A stretch of DNA of 64,000 bases, from assembly GCF_023272795.1 (NCBI RefSeq), contig NZ_CP096829.1, positions 4,030,001 to 4,094,000 on the forward strand, written 5' to 3'. Below, in pieces: positions 23,999 through 32,098 of this stretch. Under the pieces are notes generated by a model, which searched no databases, was not told the DNA's origin, and was given only the letters and a program-made list of their open reading frames with translations. Made by a program: the position numbers and the translations under genes. The stretch comes from Flavobacterium humidisoli (lineage in GTDB: Bacteria > Bacteroidota > Bacteroidia > Flavobacteriales > Flavobacteriaceae). Numbering within the stretch: position 1 is the stretch's first letter; every line of letters starts with the position of its first letter.

Positions 23999-25051
23999 AT
24001 GAAGCCAAAAAACAGAATTTTTCCCGTCCTACTTGCATTTACTTTATTAATTACCGAAACAGTTCTCCCTTGTACAAGAGTTGTTTACGAAGGTTTAAAC
24101 GGAACAATTATAACGGCGCGTTCAATGGATTGGCGTGGAGAAATTCCTGCCAATTTATGGATTTTCCCTCGCGGAATTGAAAGAGCTGGAGAAGCTGGAA
24201 CTAGTTCTATTAAATGGAAATCCAAATACGGAAGCGTCATTACGAGCTCTTGGGATATTGCTTCTTCTGATGGAATGAACGAAAAAGGACTTGTTGGCAA
24301 TCTTTTGTGGCTTGTAGAATCGCAATATCCTGCATTTGAGAAAAATGGAAAAGTGAAAGGTTTGGCTGTTTCTTTATGGCTTCAGTATGTTTTAGATAAT
24401 TTTTCGACAGTTGCAGAAACAGTATCAGCATTAGAAAAAAACGATTTTGTGATTACTTCTTCACATATTCCAGGAACCAATATTTTTGCTACGGTCCATT
24501 TATCTATTTCTGATTCTAGTGGAGATAATGCCATTTTTGAATATATAAATGGCAAACTGGTTATTCATCATGATAGAAAGTATGTCACAATGACCAACTC
24601 TCCGATTTTTGATCAGCAATTGGCGATCAATGCGTATTGGAAAGGAATTCCAGGCACTATCATGCTTCCTGGAACGAATCGCGCAGCAGATCGCTTTGTT
24701 CGAGCTTCCTATTATATTGATGCAATCCCAAAAACAGACAATACAAGAACAGCCTTGGCTAGTGTTTTTGGTGTAATTCGAAATTGTTCTGTTCCTCTGG
24801 GGATTTCGTCTGAAACTGAGCCTAATATCTCCTCTACTCGCTGGAGAACAGTTGCCGACCAGAAAAATTTGGTTTATTATTTTGACAATGTTTTAAATCC
24901 GAATGTTATTTGGGTAGAATTCAGTAAAATTGATTTTAGCGAAAAAGGAAAAATTAAGAAATTAAGTCTCGACAATAATGAAAATTATGCAGGCGATTCA
25001 CTTCTAAATTTCAAAGAAACAAAGCCTTTTCAGTTCGCTGGTCTAGATTAA
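23999..25051 (+). CDS. Choloylglycine hydrolase-family linear amide hydrolase
   Basis: A 350-residue exported Ntn-hydrolase. The signal peptide is residues 1-24 (LLAFTLLITETVLP) and the mature N-terminus would be Cys25 (CTRVVY), the N-terminal nucleophile. The family's R-x-x-D region follows as TARSMDWRGE (about 38-47). Members hydrolyse linear C-N amide bonds, as in penicillin V acylases, bile-salt hydrolases and AHL acylases; in a Flavobacterium, penicillin-V- or AHL-like substrates are more likely than bile salts, but this is inference. It has its own terminator and lies alone. Confidence 0.88.
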   Translation: MKPKNRIFPVLLAFTLLITETVLPCTRVVYEGLNGTIITARSMDWRGEIPANLWIFPRGIERAGEAGTSSIKWKSKYGSVITSSWDIASSDGMNEKGLVGNLLWLVESQYPAFEKNGKVKGLAVSLWLQYVLDNFSTVAETVSALEKNDFVITSSHIPGTNIFATVHLSISDSSGDNAIFEYINGKLVIHHDRKYVTMTNSPIFDQQLAINAYWKGIPGTIMLPGTNRAADRFVRASYYIDAIPKTDNTRTALASVFGVIRNCSVPLGISSETEPNISSTRWRTVADQKNLVYYFDNVLNPNVIWVEFSKIDFSEKGKIKKLSLDNNENYAGDSLLNFKETKPFQFAGLD

Positions 25052-25070
25052 TCTTGATAAAAGTATGCGT

Positions 25071-25102
25071 AAAACCTTCAAATTGAAAAGTTTGAAGGTT
25101 TT
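25071..25102 (+). terminator. Terminator after the amide hydrolase
   Basis: AAAACCTTCAAA and TTTGAAGGTTTT form a 12-bp stem 20 bases after the stop. Confidence 0.8.
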
Positions 25103-25134
25103 CTTTTTGAAAAAAAATGATAAAAAATATTGCA

Positions 25135-25174
25135 CAGTCAAATGACTTCATTATATTTGCAGTCAAATAACTGC
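25135..25174 (+). promoter_or_regulatory. ArsR operator pair flanking its promoter
   Basis: CAGTCAAATGACT (25135-25147, a near-palindrome of AGTCA/TGACT) and CAGTCAAATAACT (25160-25172, within GCAGT...ACTGC) are 25 bases apart. The -7 element TATATTTG (25152-25159) lies exactly between them. Confidence 0.65.
25152..25159 (+). promoter_or_regulatory. Promoter -7 element of the ArsR operon
   Basis: TATATTTG, matching TAnnTTTG, 19 bases before the ATG at 25178. Confidence 0.6.
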
Positions 25175-25177
25175 GTA

Positions 25178-25495
25178 ATGGAAATTAGAAGAGACGTTTT
25201 TCAAGCAATAGCCGATCCTACTCGAAGAGCTATTTTAAGTTTAGTTGCCATTCAGGCAATGACTCCTGGAGCAATTGCCGAGAATTTTAATTCGTCAAGA
25301 CAGACGATTTCAAAGCATATTCAAATTCTAAACGAATGCGAATTATTGCATCAGACCCAAAACGGAAGAGAAATTTATTATCATTTAAATCCTGAAAAAA
25401 TGAAAGAAATTGACAAATTCATCGAACCTTTTAGAAAAATGTGGGATGATCGTTTTAATAAGTTAGAATCAATTATGAAAAACTACAAAAAATAA
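25178..25495 (+). CDS. ArsR/SmtB-type autorepressor
   Basis: A 105-residue winged-helix regulator. I start it at MEIRRDVFQAIADPTRRAIL (ATG 25178), the usual beginning of the family; the longer frame would cross the promoter. The HTH is about residues 35-58 (TPGAIAENFNSSRQTISKHI), followed by the wing (LLHQTQNGREIYYHL). No cysteine-rich metal site is visible, so it belongs to the non-metal subgroup usually paired with SRPBCC proteins. It starts an operon with the three genes downstream and is flanked by two CAGTCAAATNACT operators, so autoregulation is likely. Confidence 0.88.
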   Translation: MEIRRDVFQAIADPTRRAILSLVAIQAMTPGAIAENFNSSRQTISKHIQILNECELLHQTQNGREIYYHLNPEKMKEIDKFIEPFRKMWDDRFNKLESIMKNYKK

Positions 25496-25498
25496 ACC

Positions 25499-25966
25499 AT
25501 GGAAAAGAAAACCAAAATTCATGCTGAAGACGACAAGCATGATCTTATAATTACAAGAGAATTTGATTTGCCTGTAGAATTATTGTTTAAAGCTTATGAA
25601 GATCCTGAAATTGTAGCACAATGGATGGGAACAAAAGTATTGAGACTCGAAAATAAAAAATACGGCGGTTGGCAGTTTGAGACAAGTGATGCTAGTGGAA
25701 ATGTTGTTTTTAAAGCCAATGGTGTTATTCATGATTTTGTTCCAAACCAAAAGATAGTACGCACTTTTGAAATGGAAAATATCAATTTTGCGCCTCAGTT
25801 GGAATTTTTAGAGTTCGAAAAACTAACAGATGATACCAGTAAATTAACTATGCAGATTATTTACAAATCAATCAAGCATAGAGCAACGCAATTGAAACTG
25901 CCTTTTGCTCAAGGTTTGAATATGGCACATAACAGACTAGAAGAAATTATAACTAAAATAAAGTAA
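25499..25966 (+). CDS. SRPBCC/AHSA1-domain protein
   Basis: A 155-residue START-like hydrophobic-pocket protein. The opening IITREFDLPVELLFKAYEDPEIVAQWMG (represented by DLPVELLFKAYEDPE, about 25-39) and the closing GLNMAHNRLEEII (about 140-152) are diagnostic for the AHSA1/SRPBCC group that follows ArsR repressors in many bacteria. It starts three bases after the repressor stop. Ligand unknown; it is thought to sense or bind small hydrophobic molecules. Confidence 0.88.
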   Translation: MEKKTKIHAEDDKHDLIITREFDLPVELLFKAYEDPEIVAQWMGTKVLRLENKKYGGWQFETSDASGNVVFKANGVIHDFVPNQKIVRTFEMENINFAPQLEFLEFEKLTDDTSKLTMQIIYKSIKHRATQLKLPFAQGLNMAHNRLEEIITKIK

Positions 25967-25968
25967 TC

Positions 25969-26346
25969 ATGACAAAACGTAATAAAATTATTTATTGGAT
26001 TGCTACACTATGGCTGGCTTTAGGGATGACGGCTACAGGTATTGTACAGCTTATACCTATGAAAGAAGAAGCCGAAATGATACAACGTTTAGGCTATCCT
26101 CTATATTTTTTAACACTTTTAGGAGTTTGGAAACTTTTGGGTGTTATCGCAATTTTGATTCCTAAATTTGGTTTATTGAAAGAATGGGCATATGCAGGCT
26201 TCTTTTTTGCAATGTCTGGAGCTGTAGTTTCGCATTTGGCTATAAAAGAAGATGCTTCAACACTTTTTGGACCTTTATTATTAATTTTTTTAACTGTAGT
26301 TTCCTGGTATTTCAGACCAGAAAATAGAAAATGCAGCTCTAACTAA
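25969..26346 (+). CDS. DoxX-family small membrane protein
   Basis: A 125-residue protein with four hydrophobic spans (about 8-25, 42-62, 72-92, 97-116) and the family's phrase LGVWKLLGVIAILIPKFGLLKEWAYAGFFF (middle part LLGVIAILIPKF). DoxX-like proteins are four-helix membrane proteins of poorly known role, sometimes linked to quinone or thiol redox. It starts two bases after the SRPBCC stop, so it is in the same operon. Confidence 0.85.
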   Translation: MTKRNKIIYWIATLWLALGMTATGIVQLIPMKEEAEMIQRLGYPLYFLTLLGVWKLLGVIAILIPKFGLLKEWAYAGFFFAMSGAVVSHLAIKEDASTLFGPLLLIFLTVVSWYFRPENRKCSSN

Positions 26347-26358
26347 AAAACTCAAATC

Positions 26359-26916
26359 ATGAAAAAGCAATTGACAGCAAACGAGCAAGAAGAACTTTTA
26401 AGCATTCTTGAAAAACGCTTTGAGAAGAATAAAAGCCGACATGAAAATCTGGATTGGGCAAAAATAGAAGCGAAATTAAAAGCAAATCCTTTAAAATTAT
26501 GGTCTCTTGACGAAATGGAAAGAACTGAAGGTGAGCCAGATGTTATGGGTTATGATAAAAAAACAGATGAATATCTTTTTGTAGACTGTTCGGCCGAGAG
26601 TCCTAAAGGCCGAAGAAGCATTTGTTACGATCATGAGGCACTCGAAAAAAGAAAAGAACATAAACCCGCAGACAGCGCTATTAATATGGCGCAAGAAATG
26701 GGTATTGAGATTCTAAACGAAGAGCAATATAAAGAATTGCAAAAGCTAGGGAAATTTGACGCTAAAACTTCGAGCTGGATTTTAACTCCGCCAGAGATAA
26801 GAAAATTGGGAGGTGCAATATTTTCCGATTTCAGATATAATACTGTTTTTGTATATCATAATGGAGCTGATTCTTATTATGCCGCGAGAGGTTTTCGCGG
26901 TTTGTTGAGAGTTTAA
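26359..26916 (+). CDS. DUF4256-family protein
   Basis: A 185-residue cytosolic protein. The sequences DWAKIEAKLKANPLKLWSLDEMERTEGEPDV (in part: PLKLWSLDEMERTEGEPDV, about 51-69), FVDCSAESPKGRRSICYD (about 74-91) and the C-terminal SYYAARGFRGLLRV fit DUF4256. Its function is uncharacterised. It is the last of the ArsR operon (gap 12 bases) and is followed by a terminator. In other flavobacteria the same ArsR/SRPBCC/DoxX/DUF4256 order is common, from memory. Confidence 0.85.
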   Translation: MKKQLTANEQEELLSILEKRFEKNKSRHENLDWAKIEAKLKANPLKLWSLDEMERTEGEPDVMGYDKKTDEYLFVDCSAESPKGRRSICYDHEALEKRKEHKPADSAINMAQEMGIEILNEEQYKELQKLGKFDAKTSSWILTPPEIRKLGGAIFSDFRYNTVFVYHNGADSYYAARGFRGLLRV

Positions 26917-26925
26917 AAATTAGAG

Positions 26926-26952
26926 ACCTTCAAGTACTTTTGAAGGTTTTTT
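26926..26952. terminator. Terminator between DUF4256 and DUF2200 genes
   Basis: ACCTTCAA and TTGAAGGT with a long T-run on the plus strand; it also lies at the end of the convergent DUF2200 gene. Confidence 0.8.
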
Positions 26953-27303
26953 TTATTCTCTTAAAATCTTTTCCATTTTTTTGCCTTTAGCAATTTCATC
27001 AATCAATTTATCCAGATATCGCATCTTTTGAATTAAAGGATCTTCAATCTCCTCTACTCGATAGCCACAGATAACTCCAGTAATTTTGGATGCATTCGGA
27101 TTGATTTTTGGAGCTTCAGCAAAGAAGGTTTGAAAATCTACTTTCTTTTCAATTTGTGCTTTAATTTGCTCATCACTATATCCTGTAAGCCATTTAATTA
27201 CAATATTTAATTCTTCTTTCGTTCTCCCCTTTTTTTCGACTTTTTGAATATATAAAGGGTATACGCTAGAAAATAGTATTTTGTAAATTCTTTCCGTTTT
27301 CAT
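26953..27303 (-). CDS. DUF2200-family protein
   Basis: A 116-residue soluble protein. The phrases YKILFSSVYPLYIQKVEKKGR (first part FSSVYPLYIQKVEKKGR), VIKWLTGYSDEQI and KMRYLDKLIDEIAKGKKMEKIL are typical for DUF2200. The fold is mixed alpha/beta and function is not known. It converges on the DUF4256 gene and shares the terminator between them. No obvious partner is next to it. Confidence 0.85.
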   Translation of the reverse strand: MKTERIYKILFSSVYPLYIQKVEKKGRTKEELNIVIKWLTGYSDEQIKAQIEKKVDFQTFFAEAPKINPNASKITGVICGYRVEEIEDPLIQKMRYLDKLIDEIAKGKKMEKILRE

Positions 27304-27435
27304 AATGCTCGGTTTTAGTGCAAAGCTTTGATGTAAAGATAAATCAAAAGAATAAAAAAGGAAAACGCAATGAATATTTTTAATACCTTAGACTTGAAAA
27401 TGCTATTGATTAAACAATCTTAAATAACTAATTAT

Positions 27436-27837
27436 ATGGAAAATAATTCAAATGAAATTACGCCAAAAGTCACAGGAATTGGCGGAATTTTCTTTTTTCT
27501 TGACAATCCGAAAGAAACAAAAGATTGGTATGCTAAAAATTTAGGATTGGAAATAAACGAATGGGGTTCTGCAAGTTTTGAATCTCGAAATCTTGGAAAT
27601 CCAGATCAAATCGAATCAACACAATGGTGTCCTTTTAAGAAAGGTGATGAATATTTTTCTCCATCGAAAAAAGACTTTATGGTCAATTATCGAGTTCAAA
27701 ATATCGAAGGACTTGTAACGCAATTAAAAGCAAACGGCGTTACTGTTCTTGATGACATCGAAACTTATGATTATGGAAAATTTGTTCATATAATGGATAC
27801 CGAAGGCAATAAAATTGAACTTTGGGAACCAGCTTAA
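27436..27837 (+). CDS. VOC-family (glyoxalase-like) protein
   Basis: A 133-residue protein with two beta-alpha-beta-beta-beta halves. The first is TGIGGIFFFLDNPKETKDWY (about 13-32) and the second is QNIEGLVTQLKANGVTVLDD, with HIMDTEGNKIELWEP ending the barrel. The His and Glu residues in HIMD and IELWEP are candidate metal ligands. Activity unknown; related proteins are annotated as glyoxalase or bleomycin-resistance-like. It starts 33 bases before the hexapeptide transferase gene (27871), so they may be co-transcribed. Confidence 0.85.
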   Translation: MENNSNEITPKVTGIGGIFFFLDNPKETKDWYAKNLGLEINEWGSASFESRNLGNPDQIESTQWCPFKKGDEYFSPSKKDFMVNYRVQNIEGLVTQLKANGVTVLDDIETYDYGKFVHIMDTEGNKIELWEPA

Positions 27838-27870
27838 TTGTTAATGGTTTGTTGAAGAATAAAAAAATAT

Positions 27871-28401
27871 ATGTTTAATACACTGGTTGAAATAAATTGC
27901 CATTCAGGGAGTAAATTTTTACGGAAAATTGCTTCTAATTTATTAGAAAAGCTGTATTGCTGTGAAATCAATTGCGCTGAAATGGACAAAAGTGTTTTGT
28001 TTGCGCATCACGGACGCGGGTGTACAATTGTTGCTTCTAAAATTTGCGAAAATGTAGTCATTTTTCAAAACGTTTCAATCGGAGCCAATTTGAAGTATAA
28101 TAGAATTAGTAAAGAATGGGAAAATGTTGGAAATCCTATTATTGCTAAAAATGTTGTAATTGCCGACGGAGCTAAAATTTTGGGTCCAATAGTAATTGGA
28201 GAAAATTCTGTTATTGGCGCTGGTTCTATTATTACAAAGGACATTCCGCCCAATAGTGTAGCTTTTGGAGTAAATAAGTTTAAACCAAAAGATATGAATT
28301 ACGATTTTATATTTAACCCAAATATGATACATCCAAATAAGATAATTGAAGCTAATAAAAATCTAGTGAATCAATTTAAGAAACAAAATAAATCTATTTA
28401 A
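27871..28401 (+). CDS. Serine acetyltransferase-like hexapeptide enzyme
   Basis: A 176-residue protein with a left-handed beta-helix of hexapeptide repeats (about 65-140; IAKNVVIADGAKILGPIVIG, then GAGSIITKDIPPNSVAFGV). The repeats and length fit acyltransferases of the CysE/NodL type that use acetyl-CoA, but the N-terminal helical domain of true CysE is short here, so the acceptor may be another hydroxyl or amino group. The Cys residues near 31-37 are unusual. A perfect 16-bp terminator follows. Confidence 0.75.
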   Translation: MFNTLVEINCHSGSKFLRKIASNLLEKLYCCEINCAEMDKSVLFAHHGRGCTIVASKICENVVIFQNVSIGANLKYNRISKEWENVGNPIIAKNVVIADGAKILGPIVIGENSVIGAGSIITKDIPPNSVAFGVNKFKPKDMNYDFIFNPNMIHPNKIIEANKNLVNQFKKQNKSI

Positions 28402-28404
28402 AAA

Positions 28405-28440
28405 CACAAAAGCTCCTTTATTTCTAAAGGAGCTTTTGTG
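28405..28440. terminator. Bidirectional terminator between acetyltransferase and map
   Basis: Perfect 16-bp arms CACAAAAGCTCCTTTA and TAAAGGAGCTTTTGTG with loop TTTC between two convergent genes. Confidence 0.88.
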
Positions 28441-28452
28441 TTATGTTTTTTC

Positions 28453-29217
28453 TTAATTCCAAATTTCATTCATTTCTGTCAAGATAATTGGCTTTCCTTC
28501 TGTTACAACAATGGTGTGTTCGTGTTGCGCCATAAAACCTCCTTTATTTCCAACCATTGTCCAGCCATCTTTTAAGGTTTGGGCATAAGTAGAAGCGGTA
28601 GAAATAAAAGTTTCAATTGCTACTACAGAATTCTTCTTAAATCTTGTTTGGTTAAAACGGTCTCTGTAATTAGCAATTTCATGCGGCGCTTCATGAAGAC
28701 TTCTCCCTACTCCGTGTCCAGTTAGGTTTTTAATTACTTTGTAACCGCGTTTTTTTGCTTCTGTTTCAATTAAAAAACCAATATCAGAAATACGAACTCC
28801 GCCTTTTATATTGTGAATCGCTTTATGCAAAATATCTTTTGAAGCATCGACGAGTTTTTGATGCTCGTTTACATCTGAACCAATTACAAATGAACCTCCA
28901 TTGTCTGACCAAAATCCGTCTAATTCAGCAGAAACGTCTATATTAATTAAATCGCCTTCTTGCAAAATTCTTTTTTCAGAAGGAATTCCATGACAAAATT
29001 CATTATCAACACTAATACAAGTCCAACCAGGAAATCCATAAGTTAGATAAGGCGCAGATTTTGCCCCTAAATCATTCAAAATTTGTCCGCCATAATCGTC
29101 TAGTTCTTTTGTAGATATCCCAGGTCTGGCAAATTTTCTCATTTCTTTCAAAGTAAAAGCTACAGCCTCACTTATTTTTTTCATTCCTGCTAATTCTGCT
29201 TCAGTTGTAATGGACAT
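28453..29217 (-). CDS. map: Type I methionine aminopeptidase
   Basis: A 254-residue metalloprotease of the pita-bread fold that removes the initiator methionine from nascent proteins. The metal-binding and catalytic signatures are visible: HGIPSEK (H about 78), NIDVSAELDGFWSDNG (Asp pair about 95 and 106), GHGVGRSLHEAP (H about 170), VAIETF (E about 203) and HEHTIVV (E about 234). Length and order are those of bacterial type I MAPs. It is monocistronic here rather than next to secY as in many genomes, so it is probably a second MAP gene. Confidence 0.9.
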   Translation of the reverse strand: MSITTEAELAGMKKISEAVAFTLKEMRKFARPGISTKELDDYGGQILNDLGAKSAPYLTYGFPGWTCISVDNEFCHGIPSEKRILQEGDLINIDVSAELDGFWSDNGGSFVIGSDVNEHQKLVDASKDILHKAIHNIKGGVRISDIGFLIETEAKKRGYKVIKNLTGHGVGRSLHEAPHEIANYRDRFNQTRFKKNSVVAIETFISTASTYAQTLKDGWTMVGNKGGFMAQHEHTIVVTEGKPIILTEMNEIWN

Positions 29218-29292
29218 TGTTTTGTTTCTTAAAAATTAATAACAGGGGTAAATTTACTATTTTTCTGTAGAATGAATCGTTATTATAATGCT

Positions 29293-29327
29293 AAAACCTT
29301 CCAAAATCAATGACTATGGAAGGTTTT
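29293..29327 (-). terminator. Terminator after the SDR gene
   Basis: AAAACCTTCCA (29293-29303) and TGGAAGGTTTT (29317-29327), between the SDR stop at 29334 and the map start region. Confidence 0.75.
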
Positions 29328-29333
29328 CTGCTT

Positions 29334-30071
29334 TTACCAAGGACTTTCTTCACTTTCGTCTTCAATATCATTACTGAAGAATTTTCCAGTTGGTCCATTT
29401 TCATCCAGTAAAGTATGTTTTATAATAAAACGTGCAGCACTTTCTACGCTTCCTGGTCCGCTATGATGGTTAAAATCGGTTGCGGTGTAGCCTGGATCAA
29501 TTGAGTTTACTTTGAATGGCAACTCTTTTAATTCATGAGCTAAAGTAACTGTAAATGCATTTAAAGCCGTTTTGGAAGAAACGTATGAAACTGCTTTTAT
29601 TGCATAATATTTCCAAGTTGGATCGCTGTGCAAAGTAAGAGAACCAAGTCCGGATGTTATGTTACTGATTCTCGGACTGTCTGATTTTTTCAATAATTCA
29701 AGAAAAGTTTGTGTGACGGTTATTACTCCGAAGAAATTCGTATCAAAAACCTTCTGAATGTTTTTGACAGAAGTCGTAGAAGGATCTTGCGGAATATCAC
29801 CTAGAATTCCAGCGTTATTAATTAGGATGTCCAATTTGCCTTTTTCTTTTTTAATGATGTTTTTTGCTTCTAAAGCACTTTCTGCATTTGTAACATCAAT
29901 TTGAATGGCTTGAATGTTTTGAAATCCTTTTTCATGCAATTTTTTTACTACTTCTTCTCCTTTTGCAAGATCACGCGTTCCTAAATAAACAAATAATCCC
30001 TTCTTTGAAAGCTGTTTAACAGTTTCTAAACCAATGCTTCTATTTGCGCCTGTAATTAATACTATTTTCAT
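29334..30071 (-). CDS. Short-chain dehydrogenase/reductase
   Basis: A 245-residue Rossmann enzyme. The cofactor motif is TGANRSIGLETVK (TGxxxxxG, about 6-18), with NNAGILG near 85 and the catalytic Y-x-x-x-K in YVSSKTALNAF (about 157-168). The Ser is in NITSGLGSL (about 136-144). It probably uses NADPH to reduce a carbonyl, substrate unknown. A 16-bp palindrome TTTGCCATATGGCAAA lies 56-71 bases upstream of its start and is identical to one upstream of the Crp-like gene 30151-30720, which suggests that this regulator controls it. Confidence 0.9.
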   Translation of the reverse strand: MKIVLITGANRSIGLETVKQLSKKGLFVYLGTRDLAKGEEVVKKLHEKGFQNIQAIQIDVTNAESALEAKNIIKKEKGKLDILINNAGILGDIPQDPSTTSVKNIQKVFDTNFFGVITVTQTFLELLKKSDSPRISNITSGLGSLTLHSDPTWKYYAIKAVSYVSSKTALNAFTVTLAHELKELPFKVNSIDPGYTATDFNHHSGPGSVESAARFIIKHTLLDENGPTGKFFSNDIEDESEESPW

Positions 30072-30126
30072 TTTTTATGTTTTAAAATTATCTGAAGCAA
30101 AGTTGCGTTGATAAAAAATAGAAACA

Positions 30127-30142
30127 TTTGCCATATGGCAAA
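30127..30142 (-). promoter_or_regulatory. Perfect palindrome upstream of the SDR gene
   Basis: TTTGCCATATGGCAAA, a perfect 16-bp palindrome between the Crp-like gene and the SDR gene, identical to the copy at 30754-30769. Confidence 0.7.
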
Positions 30143-30150
30143 AAGCGATT

Positions 30151-30720
30151 TTAACGGATATTTTTTCTAATCCTACTCAAAGAAGATTGTGTTATTCCTA
30201 GATAAGAAGCGAGATACGAAAGCGGAACTCTATTAATTACTTTTGGAAACATTTCCATAAATGACAAATAACGAGTTGTAGCATCTTCTGAAACAAGCGG
30301 ACTTCTTCTCGCTACTTTTTGAATTAATGCTTTCGAAATGATTTTATGTACAATCGTGTCCCAGCCTACAATTGTATCTAGTAATTCTTGCCATTCAGCT
30401 TTAGAAAATACAATGATTTTACAATCTGTAACCGCTTGGACATAAGCAGACGAGCAAATATTATTGTCAAAACTTTCTAAGTCTACAACCAGATTATTTT
30501 CGTCAATAAAGTATTTTGTAATTTCTTCTCCTTTGTTGTTGTAATAACAAACACGCATTATTCCGTCTATGATAAAACCAACTTCTGCGGCTATTTTTCC
30601 TGCTTCAGAAAAATATTCCTCTTTTTTGATTTCTTTTTCTTTGGCTTTCGTTAAAATCAGATCAATCTGCTGCTGATTTAGATTGCCAAATTGCAATATA
30701 TAATTAACTAATTCTTCCAT
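30151..30720 (-). CDS. Crp/Fnr-family transcriptional regulator
   Basis: A 189-residue regulator: an N-terminal cNMP-binding-like beta roll (about 20-110; FSEAGKIAAEVGFIIDGIMRV, shown in part as KIAAEVGFIIDG) and a C-terminal winged helix with ITQSSLSRIRKN (about 176-187). As in many Bacteroidetes homologues, the cAMP phosphate cassette is incomplete. Identical palindromes lie 34 bases upstream of its own start and upstream of the adjacent SDR gene, the hallmark of an autoregulator acting on its neighbour. Ligand unknown. Confidence 0.88.
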   Translation of the reverse strand: MEELVNYILQFGNLNQQQIDLILTKAKEKEIKKEEYFSEAGKIAAEVGFIIDGIMRVCYYNNKGEEITKYFIDENNLVVDLESFDNNICSSAYVQAVTDCKIIVFSKAEWQELLDTIVGWDTIVHKIISKALIQKVARRSPLVSEDATTRYLSFMEMFPKVINRVPLSYLASYLGITQSSLSRIRKNIR

Positions 30721-30753
30721 GCCCGAAAGTTAAGTATAAGTTTTGACCGAAAA

Positions 30754-30769
30754 TTTGCCATATGGCAAA
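30754..30769 (-). promoter_or_regulatory. Perfect palindrome upstream of the Crp-like gene
   Basis: TTTGCCATATGGCAAA, identical to the copy at 30127-30142; the minus strand then reads TAACTTTC near -7, a one-base variant of TAnnTTTG. Confidence 0.7.
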
Positions 30770-30817
30770 AAAGAATATAGGCAATTAAATTATAAACTCA
30801 TTTAAAAATGATTCTGG

Positions 30818-31528
30818 TTATTTATGTTTTTCTAAAAAATTAATGTTTTTTTCAACTTTTAGAATGTCAATAGCATCATCACTATGATCTCTCCAATTTG
30901 CTTCTATTGATTTCCATTCTTTCTCATCAATGCGCTGGATTAATGGAAGGATTTGAAAATAACCTATTTCTTTTTTTCCAGAAATATTTTCATATGATAT
31001 CTCAATATAACTTTTTATTGAAACATTTCCATGATTTGATATTTGATGACGTAAAAATGATTCTTGCTGATAGCTATGTTTATTGTCAAATTTGTATATA
31101 AGTCCTTCATTCTGAGAAATCGATTTTCCTTGATCAATAAAATATTTCACTATTGGAATATTTATTACTTCATTATTTGTTTTTTCGTAAACAAGATATG
31201 ATATCTCTTTTTCAAATTCAAACTTTGATATTTTACTGTTATTATTATAAATATACCATTCTGTTATGTATATATTCATCGTAGGATCTACATAAGTATC
31301 TTTTCGCTGAATTTCAATTTTAGGAGTATTTTCATTCTCCATAATTTTAGTTTGAACTTCAGAAATTTTATTAGCATTATTGGCTATTATATTAGCTTGT
31401 TTAGCAATATTATTAGCTGTGATAGACACAATAATACCTGTAATTGTAAGAGCTGTAGCAGTTATAACTTCAAAGAAAATTTTGTTTCTTGTTAATAGAT
31501 CACGTAATCTAATGATTTTATTTTTCAT
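30818..31528 (-). CDS. Single-span membrane protein of unknown function
   Basis: A 236-residue protein. After a basic N-terminus (MKNKIIRLRDLLTRNK) it has one hydrophobic span (about 18-39; EVITATALTITGIIVSI), then a short heptad-like stretch with repeated IANNANKISEVQTKIME (about 44-65), then a roughly 170-residue mixed alpha/beta domain with many aromatic residues. This looks like a membrane-anchored protein with its domain outside or inside the cell (orientation unclear). No family is recognised. It stands alone between two unrelated genes. Confidence 0.55.
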   Translation of the reverse strand: MKNKIIRLRDLLTRNKIFFEVITATALTITGIIVSITANNIAKQANIIANNANKISEVQTKIMENENTPKIEIQRKDTYVDPTMNIYITEWYIYNNNSKISKFEFEKEISYLVYEKTNNEVINIPIVKYFIDQGKSISQNEGLIYKFDNKHSYQQESFLRHQISNHGNVSIKSYIEISYENISGKKEIGYFQILPLIQRIDEKEWKSIEANWRDHSDDAIDILKVEKNINFLEKHK

Positions 31529-31627
31529 TCATTATTTTTTTAAAACAACGAATTTAATAAAACTTACTGATTGATTTATACAGTGAAAATACTGGTTTAA
31601 GCAAGATTTACAATTAAATTTTAAACA

Positions 31628-32023
31628 TTACATTCCTGGCCAATAAAGAAAATTAAATTTATGTCCATCTGGATCTGAAAAACCAAAAGTATAACCGACC
31701 TCAAAATTTTCAGGCTCCGAGAAAACGGTTCCGTTTATTTCTTTTATTTTCTGATGCCAAAAATCCACTTCTTCTACACTATTTGCAGACAAAGAAAATA
31801 TAATTTCGTTATCTACAGTCGTGTTGGATAGTTTTCCTCTTATAGCATTTTCTAATCTTTTTGGCGCGAAAAAATTAATTACAAAATCATTTTCTCCAAA
31901 AACAAAACTGACTAATTCCTTTGTCTCTTTTCCGTTTTGCTTAAAACCAAGAGCAGTATAAAACTGAATTGTTTTCTGTATATCGTTCGAAACCAAGTTG
32001 GCCCATATCATTTTAGTTTTCAT
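31628..32023 (-). CDS. VOC-family protein
   Basis: A 131-residue glyoxalase-fold protein. The first half (KTKMIWANLVSNDIQKTIQF, about 2-21, then YTALGFKQNG) and the second half (SANSVEEVDFWHQKIKEING, then FGFSDPDGHKFNFLYWPGM) give the paired modules. The segments SDPDGHKFNFLYW and WANLVSNDI contain the usual ligand positions, but a distinct metal set is not obvious. It is a stand-alone gene; activity is unknown. Confidence 0.85.
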   Translation of the reverse strand: MKTKMIWANLVSNDIQKTIQFYTALGFKQNGKETKELVSFVFGENDFVINFFAPKRLENAIRGKLSNTTVDNEIIFSLSANSVEEVDFWHQKIKEINGTVFSEPENFEVGYTFGFSDPDGHKFNFLYWPGM

Positions 32024-32098
32024 AAACTTAAGTTTTTATTGATAACTAAATTAATCAATTAATTTGGCAAACAATTAGTTTAATTCTATTTAAAAACC

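Noticed and set aside
24000..25051. Bile-salt hydrolase assignment of the Ntn-hydrolase
   Set aside because: The fold is shared with penicillin V and AHL acylases; nothing in the sequence points to bile salts and the organism type makes it unlikely.
27436..28401. A secondary-metabolite or resistance cassette from the VOC and acetyltransferase pair
   Set aside because: Both are common stand-alone families, with no further biosynthetic or resistance gene beside them.
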